From the NCBI RefSeq assembly GCF_029945895.1, contig NZ_JAQSDL010000122.1, positions 41,750 to 105,749 on the forward strand: 64,000 nt of DNA, given 5' to 3'. Below the pieces are notes generated by a model that saw nothing but the letters and a program-made list of their open reading frames with translations, did not search any database and was not told the DNA's origin. A program made the translations under genes and the position numbers. Numbering within the stretch: position 1 is the stretch's first letter; each line of letters starts with the position of its first letter. The stretch is from Polaromonas sp. GTDB lineage: Bacteria; Pseudomonadota; Gammaproteobacteria; Burkholderiales; Burkholderiaceae_C. Shown here in pieces: positions 18,686 through 28,043 of this stretch.

Positions 18686-19267
18686 GTGTATTAATGCATT
18701 AAAAGTAGAAATGAGGCCTCAAGACCCCCTATTTCTGCCATTCGAGCGGATTTTTGGGGTTTCGCTCTAGGCCGTGAAAACTGGGCCCGTGCACCAGAAA
18801 AAGACTGGATGTTTTTACAGTCAGGGCTTTTAACTCAAGTGCTTGCAGCGTTTTCCAGAGAAAGTGCCGGAACCTTCCAGCAGACGATTTGTGGACTCCT
18901 TGCGGCGAGTACCTCGTGCGTATGTAGGACAAAGGCTTGAAGATGTAACTGGCAAGAAAATGCCAATCACGGGCAGAGTTTTGATTGCAAATTTCGACTT
19001 GCACCCAGGGCGACGGAGGTTTAACCTGCAATTGCTTGAGTACCTCAAGCATTGCCGGGTAACCAATCCCGGACAAACCGAGAGCAATCACTTGCTCTCA
19101 TCGCACTGGAGACGAACTTCTCTTCTTTGCGAAGCCAGACGGCATGAGCATCACGCCCGCCGTCAACCCCGGTCGGCCTTGCTGCCCGGGGTTTTTAATT
19201 TGTGACTGGCCTTTTTTGCCCAATCACCCATTGACCTTTTTCAGCCCGCGTTCAAGACTCAAGGCCT
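18686..19267. other. Gene-poor, AT-richer intergenic region
   Basis: No convincing gene is seen in this stretch of nearly 600 bp. Base composition is visibly lower in GC than in the neighbours. Two overlapping reading frames of about 120 codons (18729-19091 minus, 18843-19205 plus) have no recognisable domains, and only the plus frame could use the terminator near its end. It may be a decayed gene or may encode a small RNA on the plus strand. Confidence 0.5.
19165..19196 (+). terminator. Intrinsic terminator without an obvious upstream gene
   Basis: A perfect 8-bp stem AACCCCGG/CCGGGGTT with a 13-nt loop is followed by TTTTT on the plus strand. No recognised plus-strand gene lies upstream within this gap, so it may end a small RNA or a remnant gene. 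It would also insulate the DUF748 gene from upstream reading. Confidence 0.6.
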
Positions 19268-22200
19268 ATGCCCGGCCATGAACTGAAACGCCACCCCTCC
19301 CGACTCTCCGGTCTCTTCAAGTCCTTGCCCGGCACAGCAGCGGGCGTGCTGCGCTCCCCCCGATGGCCTCGCCGCGCAGCCTGGGCTGTGGGCAGTCTGT
19401 TATTGCTCTGGGCGCTGGCCTATGCCCTGGTGCCGATGCTGCTGAAATGGCAGTTAGAAAAAACGGGTTCTGAAAAACTGGGACGGCAGGTCACGGTGGG
19501 CGCGGTCGATTTCCGTCCGTGGTCGCTGGAACTGACCCTGCATGACCTCGCCATCGCCAAAGCCGGCGCTGCAGAGCCGCCCGAGCGTGCCCGGCTTTCC
19601 CCAGGGGTGCCCCAGATAAAAATTGCGCGTCACTATATAGATGCAGAAATGCAATCGCTGCTGCGCCTTGCGCCAGTCGCCGACGCCATCGAGGTCGATG
19701 GACTGGCACTGGCGCTCACCCATCTGGGCCAGGGCCGTTATGACGTGGACGACATCCTGGCGCGCCTGAAGCCCCCGGCCGATGCACCGGCCAGCGACCC
19801 GCTGCGCTTTGCGCTTTACAACCTGGTGCTCGGTGACGCCAGGCTTGACTTCGTGGACCTTCCGGCAGGCCGGACCCATGCGGTGCGCGACCTGCACCTG
19901 TCGATTCCCTTCCTGAGCAACCTGCGCTCCCAGCGCGAGGTCAAAACCTCGCCGCACCTGGCTTTCAGGCTCAATGGCAGCCGTTTCGACACCGCTGCCG
20001 TCGGCACGCCTTTCGCACAGACGCGCAAGACCGACGCCACGCTGGCCCTGCGCGGGCTGGACCTGCGTCCTTACCTGGCTTACTGGCCGGAAAGCCTGCC
20101 TTTCAGGCTGGAAAGCGCGGTACTCAACGCCGACATCAAGCTTGCTTTTGAGCAGGCACCGGCGACCGTGATGCGTGTGTCGGGCACCGCCACCGCGGAG
20201 CAGGTGCGCCTGCTTGACACCCAGGCCGGCCGTCGGGAGTTGCTGTCCTTTGACCGGCTGGAGGTCGGCCTGGACGACGTCCGGCCGCTGGAGCGCAGCG
20301 TCAAACTGTCCGCCGTGACCCTGAGCGCGCCCACATTCAACCTGAGCCGCGACCGCGCCGGGCGCCTGAACCTGCTGCCGCCAGAAGACGAGTTTGCTAC
20401 TAAAAACAGAGCTGACGGCGCACGTGCAGAAAGGGCTACAGGCCAAAATGATGTAGACAATGGGGCGAAACCGGCGGTTGCACCTTCAGCTGGCGCTTCT
20501 ATGGTTACGCCGGTACCGCCGCCTGGGGCCAGCGCGGCAGCCGCCCCGTGGCGCGTGCAGGTCGACCGGGTGGCCGTGCGCCAGGGCAAGCTGAACTGGC
20601 TGGACGAAACCCTGACCACGCCCGCGCAGATAGGGCTGTCGGGCTTGACCCTGGATGCCTCGGCCATCGCCTATCCTTTTTCCGCCGACGCGCCCCTGAA
20701 GTTCGAGGGGGAGGTCGGGCTGGCGCAGCCGGTGGCCACTTCCTTGCCGGCAGGCCGCAAGGCGGCGGTGGCCGCCCAGGCTCCGGGAGCACCACAGGCT
20801 GCGACGGCGCTCCTGCGTTTCAGCGGCAGCGCCACCGACCAGGCGGCCCGGCTCACGGCCAGTGTGGCGGCCTGGCCGCTCAACATGGCCGCCAGATATG
20901 TGGGCCAGTTCCTGCTGCCGGCCCTCAATGGCCAGCTTGACGCGCAGCTGGGCGTGAACTGGCAGGCGGCCGGCGCCGGCAAGGCGCAGGTGCTGCAACT
21001 GTCCGCGCCGCAGATGACGGTCAGCGATGTCCAGCTCGCCCAGGGCAAGACCTCGCTGGTGTCTGTCAAGAAGGTGGAGCTTTTGCAGGCCGACATTGAC
21101 CTCATGGCGCAAACCCTCAAGGCCGCCAGCATGCAGCTGGTGCAGCCCAAAGCCCGGGTGGAGCGCGGCAGCGACAAGCGCTGGATGTACGAACGCTGGC
21201 GTTTGGCGCAGGCCAAGGCGCCCCCGCCACCACCGGCGACCGGGGGGGTGGGCGCGCCTGCCTGGAGCGTCGCCATCAACGAGGTGCAGCTCGAAGGCGG
21301 CGCCATGTCGTTTTCCGACAAGGCGGGCGCCAGTCCGGTGAGTTTTGAAGTGAGCGCTGCCAATGCCCGGCTCGGGTCTCTGGTGCTGGACGACCGCGTG
21401 GCCGCCAAAACCATGCCCTTGAGTGCTTCGCTGCGTCTGGCCAGCGGGCGGTTTGAGCCGGGCAGGCTGGCTTTCAACGGCAGCATCGGCCTCACGCCGG
21501 TTCAGGCCCAGGGCCGGCTGGTGCTGGACCGGTTGCCGCTGCAGGCCTTTGAGCCTTATCTGGCCGACGCACTCAATATAGAGCTGCTGCGTGCCGATGC
21601 CAGTTTCAAGGGCCGCGTGGCTTATCGGCAGACGGCCGGCGGGCCGGTGGCGCAGCTCAATGGCGACCTGGCGCTGGAAGAGTTTCGTGCCAACACGCTG
21701 GCGCCCAGCGAAGAGTTGCTGGCGTGGAAGGCGCTCAGCCTGCGCGGCCTGCAGGTCGCGCTGGACCCGGCCCGGGCCACGAAGGTCGATGTCAGGGAGA
21801 CCGTGCTGACCGATTTTTTTGCGCGGGTGATCGTCACGCCCGAAGGGCGAATCAACCTGCAGGACCTGGCCAAAGCTTCAGCCCATGCTGCTCCGGATGC
21901 TCCTGAAACCATAGCTGGAGAGGCAATCAGTGAAAGGGCTGGAGGCCTGAAGCAGGATCGAGCTTCCGGCGCAGCCGCCCCCGTTGCTCCGGCAGCGCAA
22001 GCAGTTGCAGCGTCGGGCAGGCAAGGCCCGGCCCCCGTCATCACGATCGGGCCGGTGCGGCTGGTCAACGGCAGGGTGCTGTTTTCCGACCGTTTCGTCA
22101 AACCCAACTACACCGCCAACCTGAGCGAGCTGAGCGGCCAGCTCAGTGCGTTTTCTTCCGTGGCGTCCGGCGCGGCATCGGGTGCTGCGCCTGCCATGGC

Positions 22201-23242
22201 GAACCTGGAACTGCGCGGCAAGGCCGAGGGCACCGCTTCGCTGGAGGTTCTCGGCAAACTCAACCCGCTGGCCAGGCCGCTGGCGCTGGACATCACCGGC
22301 AAGGTGCGCGACCTGGAGTTGCCGCCGCTGTCGCCTTATGCGGTCAAGTATGCGGGCTACGGTATCAACCGCGGCAAGCTCAGTGTCGATGTGAGCTACG
22401 TGGTGCTGCCGGATGGCCGGCTCACCGCCAGCAACAAGCTGGTGCTCAAGCAACTCAGTTTCGGCGACAAGGTCGAAGGCGCGGCAGCCAGCCTGCCGGT
22501 CAAGCTGGCCGTGGCCCTGCTGGCTGACCGCAACGGCGTGATCGACATCGACCTGCCCATCAGCGGATCGCTCAATGATCCGCAGTTCAGCCTGGGGCCG
22601 GTCATCGTCAAGGTGATCTTCAACCTGATCGCCAAGGCCATCACCTCGCCGTTCAGCCTGCTCGCCGGCGCATTCGGCGGCAGCGCCGAAGAGCTCGGCG
22701 TGGTGGGCTTTTCTCCGGGCAGTTCGCTACTGGCTTCTGAAAGCAAGGCCGGGCTGGACAAGGTCAGCAAGGCATTGACCGACCGGCCGGCGCTGCAGTT
22801 GACCGTGGTCGGCGCCAGCAGCCTGGAGACCGAGCGGGACGGCTTGCGGCGCGCGCAACTGGCCGCCATGGTGCAAGCCGAAAAGCGCCGCGCCATCGTG
22901 CGCGAAGGCGGCAGCACCGCAGACATTCCCGCTGTCAGCCCGGCGGAATACCCCGCGCTGCTCAAGCAGGTCTACCAGCGCGCCGACATGGCCAAACCGC
23001 GCAATCTGGTGGGCCTGGCCAAAGATCTGCCGGTTGCCGGGATGGAAAAACTCCTGATGGCCGACATGCCGGCGGACGACAACGCCATGCGCGAGCTGGC
23101 CGTGCAACGCGCCGTGGTGGTCAGGGACTACCTGGCCGCCGGGGGTGTTTCTCCCGCAAGGATCTTTCTGGGCGCGCCCAAAAACGCGTCTGCAGATGCC
23201 AAATGGACACCGCGTGCCGAACTTAATTTGGCGATGCCGTAA
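19268..23242 (+). CDS. DUF748 (AsmA/YhdP-like) envelope protein
   Basis: A 1324-residue protein with an N-terminal membrane helix (about residues 34-60, SLLLLWALAYALVPMLLKW). It is followed by the start typical of DUF748 proteins (EKLGRQVTVGAVDFRPWSLEL). The long beta-rich body resembles AsmA-family proteins, which are implicated in outer-membrane lipid homeostasis; transport of lipid is inference here. The C-terminal part has GYGINRGKLSVDVSYVVL and an LQLTVVGASSLETERDGLRR segment common in the family. Two family A repeat elements are absorbed in frame in low-complexity linkers at about residues 377-394 and 878-895. Confidence 0.85.
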   Translation: MPGHELKRHPSRLSGLFKSLPGTAAGVLRSPRWPRRAAWAVGSLLLLWALAYALVPMLLKWQLEKTGSEKLGRQVTVGAVDFRPWSLELTLHDLAIAKAGAAEPPERARLSPGVPQIKIARHYIDAEMQSLLRLAPVADAIEVDGLALALTHLGQGRYDVDDILARLKPPADAPASDPLRFALYNLVLGDARLDFVDLPAGRTHAVRDLHLSIPFLSNLRSQREVKTSPHLAFRLNGSRFDTAAVGTPFAQTRKTDATLALRGLDLRPYLAYWPESLPFRLESAVLNADIKLAFEQAPATVMRVSGTATAEQVRLLDTQAGRRELLSFDRLEVGLDDVRPLERSVKLSAVTLSAPTFNLSRDRAGRLNLLPPEDEFATKNRADGARAERATGQNDVDNGAKPAVAPSAGASMVTPVPPPGASAAAAPWRVQVDRVAVRQGKLNWLDETLTTPAQIGLSGLTLDASAIAYPFSADAPLKFEGEVGLAQPVATSLPAGRKAAVAAQAPGAPQAATALLRFSGSATDQAARLTASVAAWPLNMAARYVGQFLLPALNGQLDAQLGVNWQAAGAGKAQVLQLSAPQMTVSDVQLAQGKTSLVSVKKVELLQADIDLMAQTLKAASMQLVQPKARVERGSDKRWMYERWRLAQAKAPPPPPATGGVGAPAWSVAINEVQLEGGAMSFSDKAGASPVSFEVSAANARLGSLVLDDRVAAKTMPLSASLRLASGRFEPGRLAFNGSIGLTPVQAQGRLVLDRLPLQAFEPYLADALNIELLRADASFKGRVAYRQTAGGPVAQLNGDLALEEFRANTLAPSEELLAWKALSLRGLQVALDPARATKVDVRETVLTDFFARVIVTPEGRINLQDLAKASAHAAPDAPETIAGEAISERAGGLKQDRASGAAAPVAPAAQAVAASGRQGPAPVITIGPVRLVNGRVLFSDRFVKPNYTANLSELSGQLSAFSSVASGAASGAAPAMANLELRGKAEGTASLEVLGKLNPLARPLALDITGKVRDLELPPLSPYAVKYAGYGINRGKLSVDVSYVVLPDGRLTASNKLVLKQLSFGDKVEGAAASLPVKLAVALLADRNGVIDIDLPISGSLNDPQFSLGPVIVKVIFNLIAKAITSPFSLLAGAFGGSAEELGVVGFSPGSSLLASESKAGLDKVSKALTDRPALQLTVVGASSLETERDGLRRAQLAAMVQAEKRRAIVREGGSTADIPAVSPAEYPALLKQVYQRADMAKPRNLVGLAKDLPVAGMEKLLMADMPADDNAMRELAVQRAVVVRDYLAAGGVSPARIFLGAPKNASADAKWTPRAELNLAMP
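20396..20449 (-). repeat. Family A element inside the DUF748 gene, first copy
   Basis: Reverse-orientation copy. The complementary strand reads GGCCTGTAGCCCTT, a spacer, GCGCCGTCAGCTCTG and then TTTTTAGTAGC. It is translated in frame within an Ala/Gly/Asn-rich linker of the host protein. Confidence 0.75.
21899..21950 (-). repeat. Family A element inside the DUF748 gene, second copy
   Basis: Reverse copy whose complement contains GGCCTCCAGCCCTT, then a diverged spacer, CAGCTATGG and CAGGAGC. It is also translated in frame, in the linker before a second Ala-rich stretch. Confidence 0.7.
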
Positions 23243-23452
23243 AAACAGCGAAAATAGCCGCATTGCTTCATTTCTGAAGCTTGGGTCGGGGTCGCGGGCA
23301 TTTGCCCAGCGGCTCCTCTTTTTTACGCCGGTCCCGCCCTGTGCCTGTTGACGCCAACCGGTGGCAGCGCCCCAGGGGCAGACCTGCAATGTCCTGCTTC
23401 CTGAAGATCGCCGCTTCGCCGGTCCTACTCTATCCATATGCTGCGTTTCCCC

Positions 23453-26290
23453 ATGTCCAAATCTGCCAAGCCCGAAACCCCCGCCGTGAAAACGCCCTCC
23501 ACCAAGAGCGCCGACAGCCATCCGCTCGACGGCCTGACGGGCGGTGCTTTCTCCGCGCCCACATCGGGTGAACGCACGGCGCGCATTCGCGAGTGGCTCG
23601 CCACCGGACCGACGGCCGAGCAGATGGCCGAGGTTTACAAGGACCTGGCCAACCGGGACAAGGGCGCGGCCAAGCCGCTCAAGGAGAAGCTCGACGAAGC
23701 CAAGCGCCTCAAGAGCCAGGAAACCGTGGCGGCCGAGTGGGCCGAAAAAGGCAATGCCCTGCTGGCCCTGAAAAAGCTCAACATGGCCGATGCGCTGGCC
23801 TGGCAGCGGGACGCCGCCAAGGCCGGTGCGCCGCTGTCACGCGAGCCGCTGGCCGGCCTGAAAGCCCAGCTGGCCGAGCGCGTGAAAACGATTGAAGACC
23901 TGCAGCACCGCGCCCAGGTGCAGCGCGAAGCCGCCGTGCTGATTGCCCAGCGCATTGAAGTGCTGTCGACCAAACCCTGGCGCGACGCACAAGGCGTGTG
24001 GGAAGCCCTGCGCGCCGACGTGACGCACTGGCAGGCCCAGGCCGACGAGCTCGCGCAGGACGCGAACTGGCCCAGTGTGGATGCCAAATTCCCGCCGCTG
24101 CTCGACGCCTCGCGCGGCCAGCTGCTGGCCGTGTGGGAAGCCTTCCAGGGCGCGTTGTCGCTGGCCGTTGCGGCTGCCGAAGACGCCGCAGCGCCTCTGC
24201 CGGCAGTGCCGGTCTGGGCCGATGAGCTGCGCAGCGCGCGCGGCACGCCGCGCGGCGGCGACGCCGCTGCCGGCGAGCAGCCCGCGCGTGCGCCCAAGGT
24301 CAAGATCGATCCCGCAGTGCTCAAGGACATGCGTGAAAAATCAGCGGCCATCGTGCAGGCCGCGCTGGCCAAGCTGGAGCATGAAGTCACCGAAGGCCAT
24401 GGCAAGTCCACGCCCAAGGTGGCGGCCGAGCTGCGCCAGGCGCTGAAGGAAAACATCCGCAACATCGACAGCGCACTCGAAGCCGCTGCACATGCCGCAT
24501 TGACGGCGGCCGGCGAACTTGAAGGCTGGCAGCGCTGGCGTGCCGACCAGATCCGCGAGGAGCTGGTGGCCAAGGCCGAAGCGCTGGTCGCCAAGCCCCT
24601 GGGCGGGCGCAAGCAGCAGGAGGCATTGCGCGCCATGCGCGAACTCTGGAAAACCAGCGACCAGGGCGGCATTCCCAACCACGCGTTGTGGAAGCGGTTT
24701 GACGACGCCTGCAACGAAGCCCACAAGGTGGTCGAGGTCTGGCTCGAGAAGGTCAAGGAGCAAAGCGAAGCCGTCAAGGCCGAGCGCCGCGCGCTGATCG
24801 ACGAGGTGTTGGCCTGGGCCGAAGCCAACAAGGGCAACACCGACTGGAAGTACCAGATCCGCAGCCTCAATGGTTTTGTCGAGAAGTGGACGGCCGCCGG
24901 CCACCTCGGCGAAAAAGCCTTTGCCGAGATCCAGCCGCAGTGGAAGGCCGCGATGGACGCGGCCGATGCGCCGCTCAAAGCCGCACGCGCTCAGAGCCTG
25001 GCGCACCGCAAGGCCATGATCGAGGAAGCCCAGGTGCTGGGCGCCGAGCCGCAACTGCACATCGACGCCGTCAAGGCGCTGCAGCAGCGCTGGCAACATG
25101 AAGCGCAGGCGGTGCCTATCGAGCGCAAGCAGGAGCAAAAACTCTGGGACGCCTTCCGCAAGCCGATCGACGACGCCTTCCAGCGCAAGACCGCCGAACG
25201 CGAAAAAGCCGCGTCGGCCCTGGGCGAACATGACCGTCTGGTGCTCGAGTTGTCCAAAGCCCTCGACGCCGCCAACGCGACTGGTGATGTGCAGAAAATT
25301 CGCACCGCGATGGCCGATCTGGAAGCCGGTTTGCGCGGGCAGTTCAAGCCGGCGGCACCGGCTGCCGTCGCTGCGGCTCCCGAGGCCGGCGCACCCGCTG
25401 CCGCGACGGCTGCCGCGCCGGATATGGAGTCAAATCAAGCCCCAGCCCTTGATACACCTGCGCAAGCAGCTCCTGAAAGCATAGCGGATGACGCTGTGAC
25501 TGCGGACGCAGAAGCAGAAGCCGAAGCGCAAGCAGCAAAACCTGCGGCAGAGGAGGGCGACCAGACGCCAGCCGCTGCCACGCCGGCGGCTCCACCTCCC
25601 AAACCTGCCAAACCGGTGGTGGCCATGCGCGGCGACGACCGCCCCGGCATGCGCAAGGCTGAGGCCGCTCCGGCGGGCCGCGGCGGCAAGTTCGGCGACC
25701 GCAAAGACGCGCGCCCCGGTGGCGGCAAACCCGACGGCCGCGGCAACCGGCCCGCCGACAACAAGTTCGAACCCTACCGTCCCGAGCGCGAAAGCCGTTT
25801 CAGCGACAGGCCGGCCTACGAAGAACGTGGCCCGCGGCTGGGCGACGCCGCCTTCCGCGCGCAGCGCGAAGCTTTCGAGCATGCGCAGCAGGCGCTGCGC
25901 AAACTGTCCGAGCAGGCGCATGGCGAAGTGCTGACCCACCTGCTGACGGCCTGGGAAAAACGCGACCCCGCGTTGTTGCCGGATACGCAGGCCCTGGGCA
26001 AGCTGGTGACGCCGGCCACACGCAGCGCGTGGACGAAAGCCCTGTCGTCCGCTCCCAAAGGGGACGCCGCAGAAACCCTGCTGCGCCTGGAAATCGCTGC
26101 CGAGCTGCCGACCCCGGCCGAACACATCAGCGCACGCCGCATGTTGCAACTGGTGTTGCTGACCAAACGCAACGACCCGGCGCCGGCGCAAACCTGGGGT
26201 GAGGACGCTGCCAAAGTGCTGGCCGCGCCATATGACGCGGCGCATGTGCGGCGTCTGCAGAATGTGCTGAAGGCACTGATCAAACGCTGA
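23453..26290 (+). CDS. DUF349 domain protein
   Basis: A large cytoplasmic protein of about 945 residues with repeated helical DUF349 modules (Trp-rich units such as LEGWQRWRADQIREELV, GEKAFAEIQPQWKAAMD and LWDAFRKPIDDAFQRK, between about 330 and 610). Its function is unknown to me. The ATG at 23453 (MSKSAKPE) looks more natural than the one at 23438; neither has a clear ribosome-binding site. Residues about 640-790 are a low-complexity Ala/Pro and then Arg/Gly/Asp-rich linker, part of which is a family A repeat. A helical C-terminal domain follows, containing RREAFEHAQQALRKL-like heptads. Confidence 0.8.
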   Translation: MSKSAKPETPAVKTPSTKSADSHPLDGLTGGAFSAPTSGERTARIREWLATGPTAEQMAEVYKDLANRDKGAAKPLKEKLDEAKRLKSQETVAAEWAEKGNALLALKKLNMADALAWQRDAAKAGAPLSREPLAGLKAQLAERVKTIEDLQHRAQVQREAAVLIAQRIEVLSTKPWRDAQGVWEALRADVTHWQAQADELAQDANWPSVDAKFPPLLDASRGQLLAVWEAFQGALSLAVAAAEDAAAPLPAVPVWADELRSARGTPRGGDAAAGEQPARAPKVKIDPAVLKDMREKSAAIVQAALAKLEHEVTEGHGKSTPKVAAELRQALKENIRNIDSALEAAAHAALTAAGELEGWQRWRADQIREELVAKAEALVAKPLGGRKQQEALRAMRELWKTSDQGGIPNHALWKRFDDACNEAHKVVEVWLEKVKEQSEAVKAERRALIDEVLAWAEANKGNTDWKYQIRSLNGFVEKWTAAGHLGEKAFAEIQPQWKAAMDAADAPLKAARAQSLAHRKAMIEEAQVLGAEPQLHIDAVKALQQRWQHEAQAVPIERKQEQKLWDAFRKPIDDAFQRKTAEREKAASALGEHDRLVLELSKALDAANATGDVQKIRTAMADLEAGLRGQFKPAAPAAVAAAPEAGAPAAATAAAPDMESNQAPALDTPAQAAPESIADDAVTADAEAEAEAQAAKPAAEEGDQTPAAATPAAPPPKPAKPVVAMRGDDRPGMRKAEAAPAGRGGKFGDRKDARPGGGKPDGRGNRPADNKFEPYRPERESRFSDRPAYEERGPRLGDAAFRAQREAFEHAQQALRKLSEQAHGEVLTHLLTAWEKRDPALLPDTQALGKLVTPATRSAWTKALSSAPKGDAAETLLRLEIAAELPTPAEHISARRMLQLVLLTKRNDPAPAQTWGEDAAKVLAAPYDAAHVRRLQNVLKALIKR
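25430..25485 (+). repeat. Family A element inside the DUF349 gene
   Basis: Forward copy with CCCAGCCCTT, GCGCAAGCAGCT and GAAAGCATAGC. It encodes about residues 660-678 of the linker (Ala/Pro/Gln-rich), in frame. Confidence 0.75.
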
Positions 26291-26374
26291 TCAAGGCTGG
26301 GAGGGGCTGGCGAGGGCTGGCCCTTGCGATGTCGCGTGGGCCTGCCGGGCCTGCCCTGGCGAGGCAGTAGCTTT

Positions 26375-26427
26375 GCTATCGATTCAGTAGCTGACTGCGA
26401 ACGTCCTTAAAGGGCTGCGGGCCGATT
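26375..26427 (-). repeat. Family A element overlapping the 3' end of mtfA
   Basis: Reverse copy with GTAGCTGACTGCG and AAAGGGCTGCGGGCCGATT. The last residues of MtfA (NRPAAL) and its TAA stop are read from the GGCC-AGCCCTT end of the element. Confidence 0.75.
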
Positions 26428-27198
26428 GACCTTGAAAAACTGGTCGAACAGTGCGGTCAGTGCCGAAAAGTCCTGCGTGAAGCGCTCGCGGTTCACGAAA
26501 TAGGCTTCACAACTGACCGCAAAAAATTCCGCCGGTGCCGTGGCACCATAGGCATCCAGCCAGGGCGGCTCGCCGCCGAAACGTTCAGCCATGGTGACCT
26601 GCTCACGAAAAGCGTCATAGGCCGGCTGCATCACGTCGTGCCAGGCCTTGTGCGCGGCACGCGAGGGCAGGGGCGGGCAGCCATCGGCGGCGCCGTCCTT
26701 CATGTCGATCTTGTGGACGAACTCGTGGATCACGACGTTATAACCATGGCCGGCCAGTGCGCCGGCCGAAGCCACGTCCTGCCAGCTCAGCGTCACCGGG
26801 CCGCGCTCCATGGCTTCGCCGGAAAGCACCTCGCTGTAATGGTGCACGACGCCGCTGTCGTCCTGCCTTTCGCGGCGCGCGATCATCTGCCCGGGATGAA
26901 CCACGATGCCGACAAAGTCGCTGTACCAGTCCAGGCCCAGGTGCAGCACCGGCAGGCAGGCCTGCGCGGCAATGGCCACCGCCATTTCGTCGGTGACCAC
27001 CAGGCCGTGCGCACCGGTGAATTCCTTGTGTGCCAGAAATTCGGCCACCAGGCGGCGCAACTGCGAACGCTCGGCCGCCGGCCGCTCCGCCAGAAAGGGA
27101 TGGGCGGCCAGCGTGGCCTGCCACAGGGCGTCGGGGATGGTGTCGGCGCGTGGCGTGCGTACCAACAGCTGGCGCAACCAGTTCAGCATGGTGGCCAC
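26407..27198 (-). CDS. mtfA: MtfA/YeeI-family zinc peptidase
   Basis: MtfA in E. coli binds the Mlc repressor and is a zinc metallopeptidase (established). The 263-residue protein has the HEFVH metal motif at about residue 154 in the context GYNVVIHEFVHKIDMKDG. A later WLDAYGATAPAEFFAVSCEAYF supplies the third-ligand Glu region. ATG at 27198 is directly adjacent to the lpxH stop. The C-terminal five residues and stop come from a repeat element, so the ancestral C-terminus may have differed. Confidence 0.88.
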   Translation of the reverse strand: MATMLNWLRQLLVRTPRADTIPDALWQATLAAHPFLAERPAAERSQLRRLVAEFLAHKEFTGAHGLVVTDEMAVAIAAQACLPVLHLGLDWYSDFVGIVVHPGQMIARRERQDDSGVVHHYSEVLSGEAMERGPVTLSWQDVASAGALAGHGYNVVIHEFVHKIDMKDGAADGCPPLPSRAAHKAWHDVMQPAYDAFREQVTMAERFGGEPPWLDAYGATAPAEFFAVSCEAYFVNRERFTQDFSALTALFDQFFKVNRPAAL

Positions 27199-28008
27199 CT
27201 ACAACAACGGGATGCGGCGCAAGCCGGCGGCCGTCAGGCGCAGCACTTCCGCGCGTGGCACGGCGGCGGTGGCGTCCCAGTCGCTGAGCACCACACGGGA
27301 GTAGCCGTGACCGAGGTCGTGCACCGCCGGCCGGTGGGTGTGGCCGTGAATCAGGATCTGCGCGTTGGCCGCTTCGAGCTGCTCGCGGGCCGCGCTACAG
27401 TCCACGTCGGCATAAGGGGCGCCGGACTGCTTGCGCGCCTCGCTTTGCTCGCGCAGGCCGCGCGCGATGGCCTGTCGTTCGGCCAGCGGCCTGGCCAGAA
27501 AGCTGCGTTGCCAGGCGGGGCTGCGCACCTCGCTGCGAAATTGCAGGTAGTCCACATCGCCCAGGCACAGGGCGTCGCCGTGCGAGAGCAGCCAGCGCTG
27601 GTGGTTGAAGCCCAGCACGGTCGGGTCGGCCAGCAAGGTGGCGTGACACAGCGCCATGAGACGTGGGCCGACCAGGAAGTCGCGGTTGCCGTGCATGAAA
27701 AACAGCGCCAGCCGGCTCGCCGTCTGGCCCAGCAGACGGGCGCAGTGGTCTTCGAAGCTGCCTTGCGCCCCTGTTGTGCCGGCCGCCCCCGCTGTCATGT
27801 CCACAGCGTCGTCACCGACCCAGACTTCAAACAGGTCGCCCAGAATGAACACCGCGTCGGCCGGTGTCCTTTCCATGTAGCGGCGCCAGGCGGCAAACGT
27901 GGTGGTATCGGCCGCCTGCAGGTGCAGGTCGGAAATGAAATCGACCGTGCCCCAGGAAGGCGGCGCATGGAGCTCCGCAATCCGGGGAACGGTCGACGGG
28001 ATTTTCAC
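27199..28008 (-). CDS. lpxH: UDP-2,3-diacylglucosamine diphosphatase
   Basis: LpxH cleaves UDP-2,3-diacylglucosamine to lipid X in lipid A synthesis at the inner membrane. Calcineurin-type metallophosphoesterase motifs are all present: DFISDLHL, LGDLFEVWVGDD, MHGNRDF, SHGDAL and IHGHTHRP. Length is 269 residues, slightly longer than the usual 240 because of an Ala/Gly/Thr-rich loop near residue 73. The gene is followed without a gap by mtfA and preceded 35 bp by ppiB. Confidence 0.93.
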   Translation of the reverse strand: MKIPSTVPRIAELHAPPSWGTVDFISDLHLQAADTTTFAAWRRYMERTPADAVFILGDLFEVWVGDDAVDMTAGAAGTTGAQGSFEDHCARLLGQTASRLALFFMHGNRDFLVGPRLMALCHATLLADPTVLGFNHQRWLLSHGDALCLGDVDYLQFRSEVRSPAWQRSFLARPLAERQAIARGLREQSEARKQSGAPYADVDCSAAREQLEAANAQILIHGHTHRPAVHDLGHGYSRVVLSDWDATAAVPRAEVLRLTAAGLRRIPLL

Positions 28009-28043
28009 GGGCTGAACTTGAACGGGCCCAGTCCAGACGGAGA

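Noticed and set aside
18729..19091. 120-codon minus-strand frame in the AT-rich gap
   Set aside because: GTG start, no ribosome-binding site, no recognisable domain, overlaps another equally poor frame on the other strand. Kept only as part of the intergenic description.
18843..19205. 120-codon plus-strand frame in the AT-rich gap
   Set aside because: It reads through a perfect intrinsic terminator, is rich in Arg and His and has no known domain.
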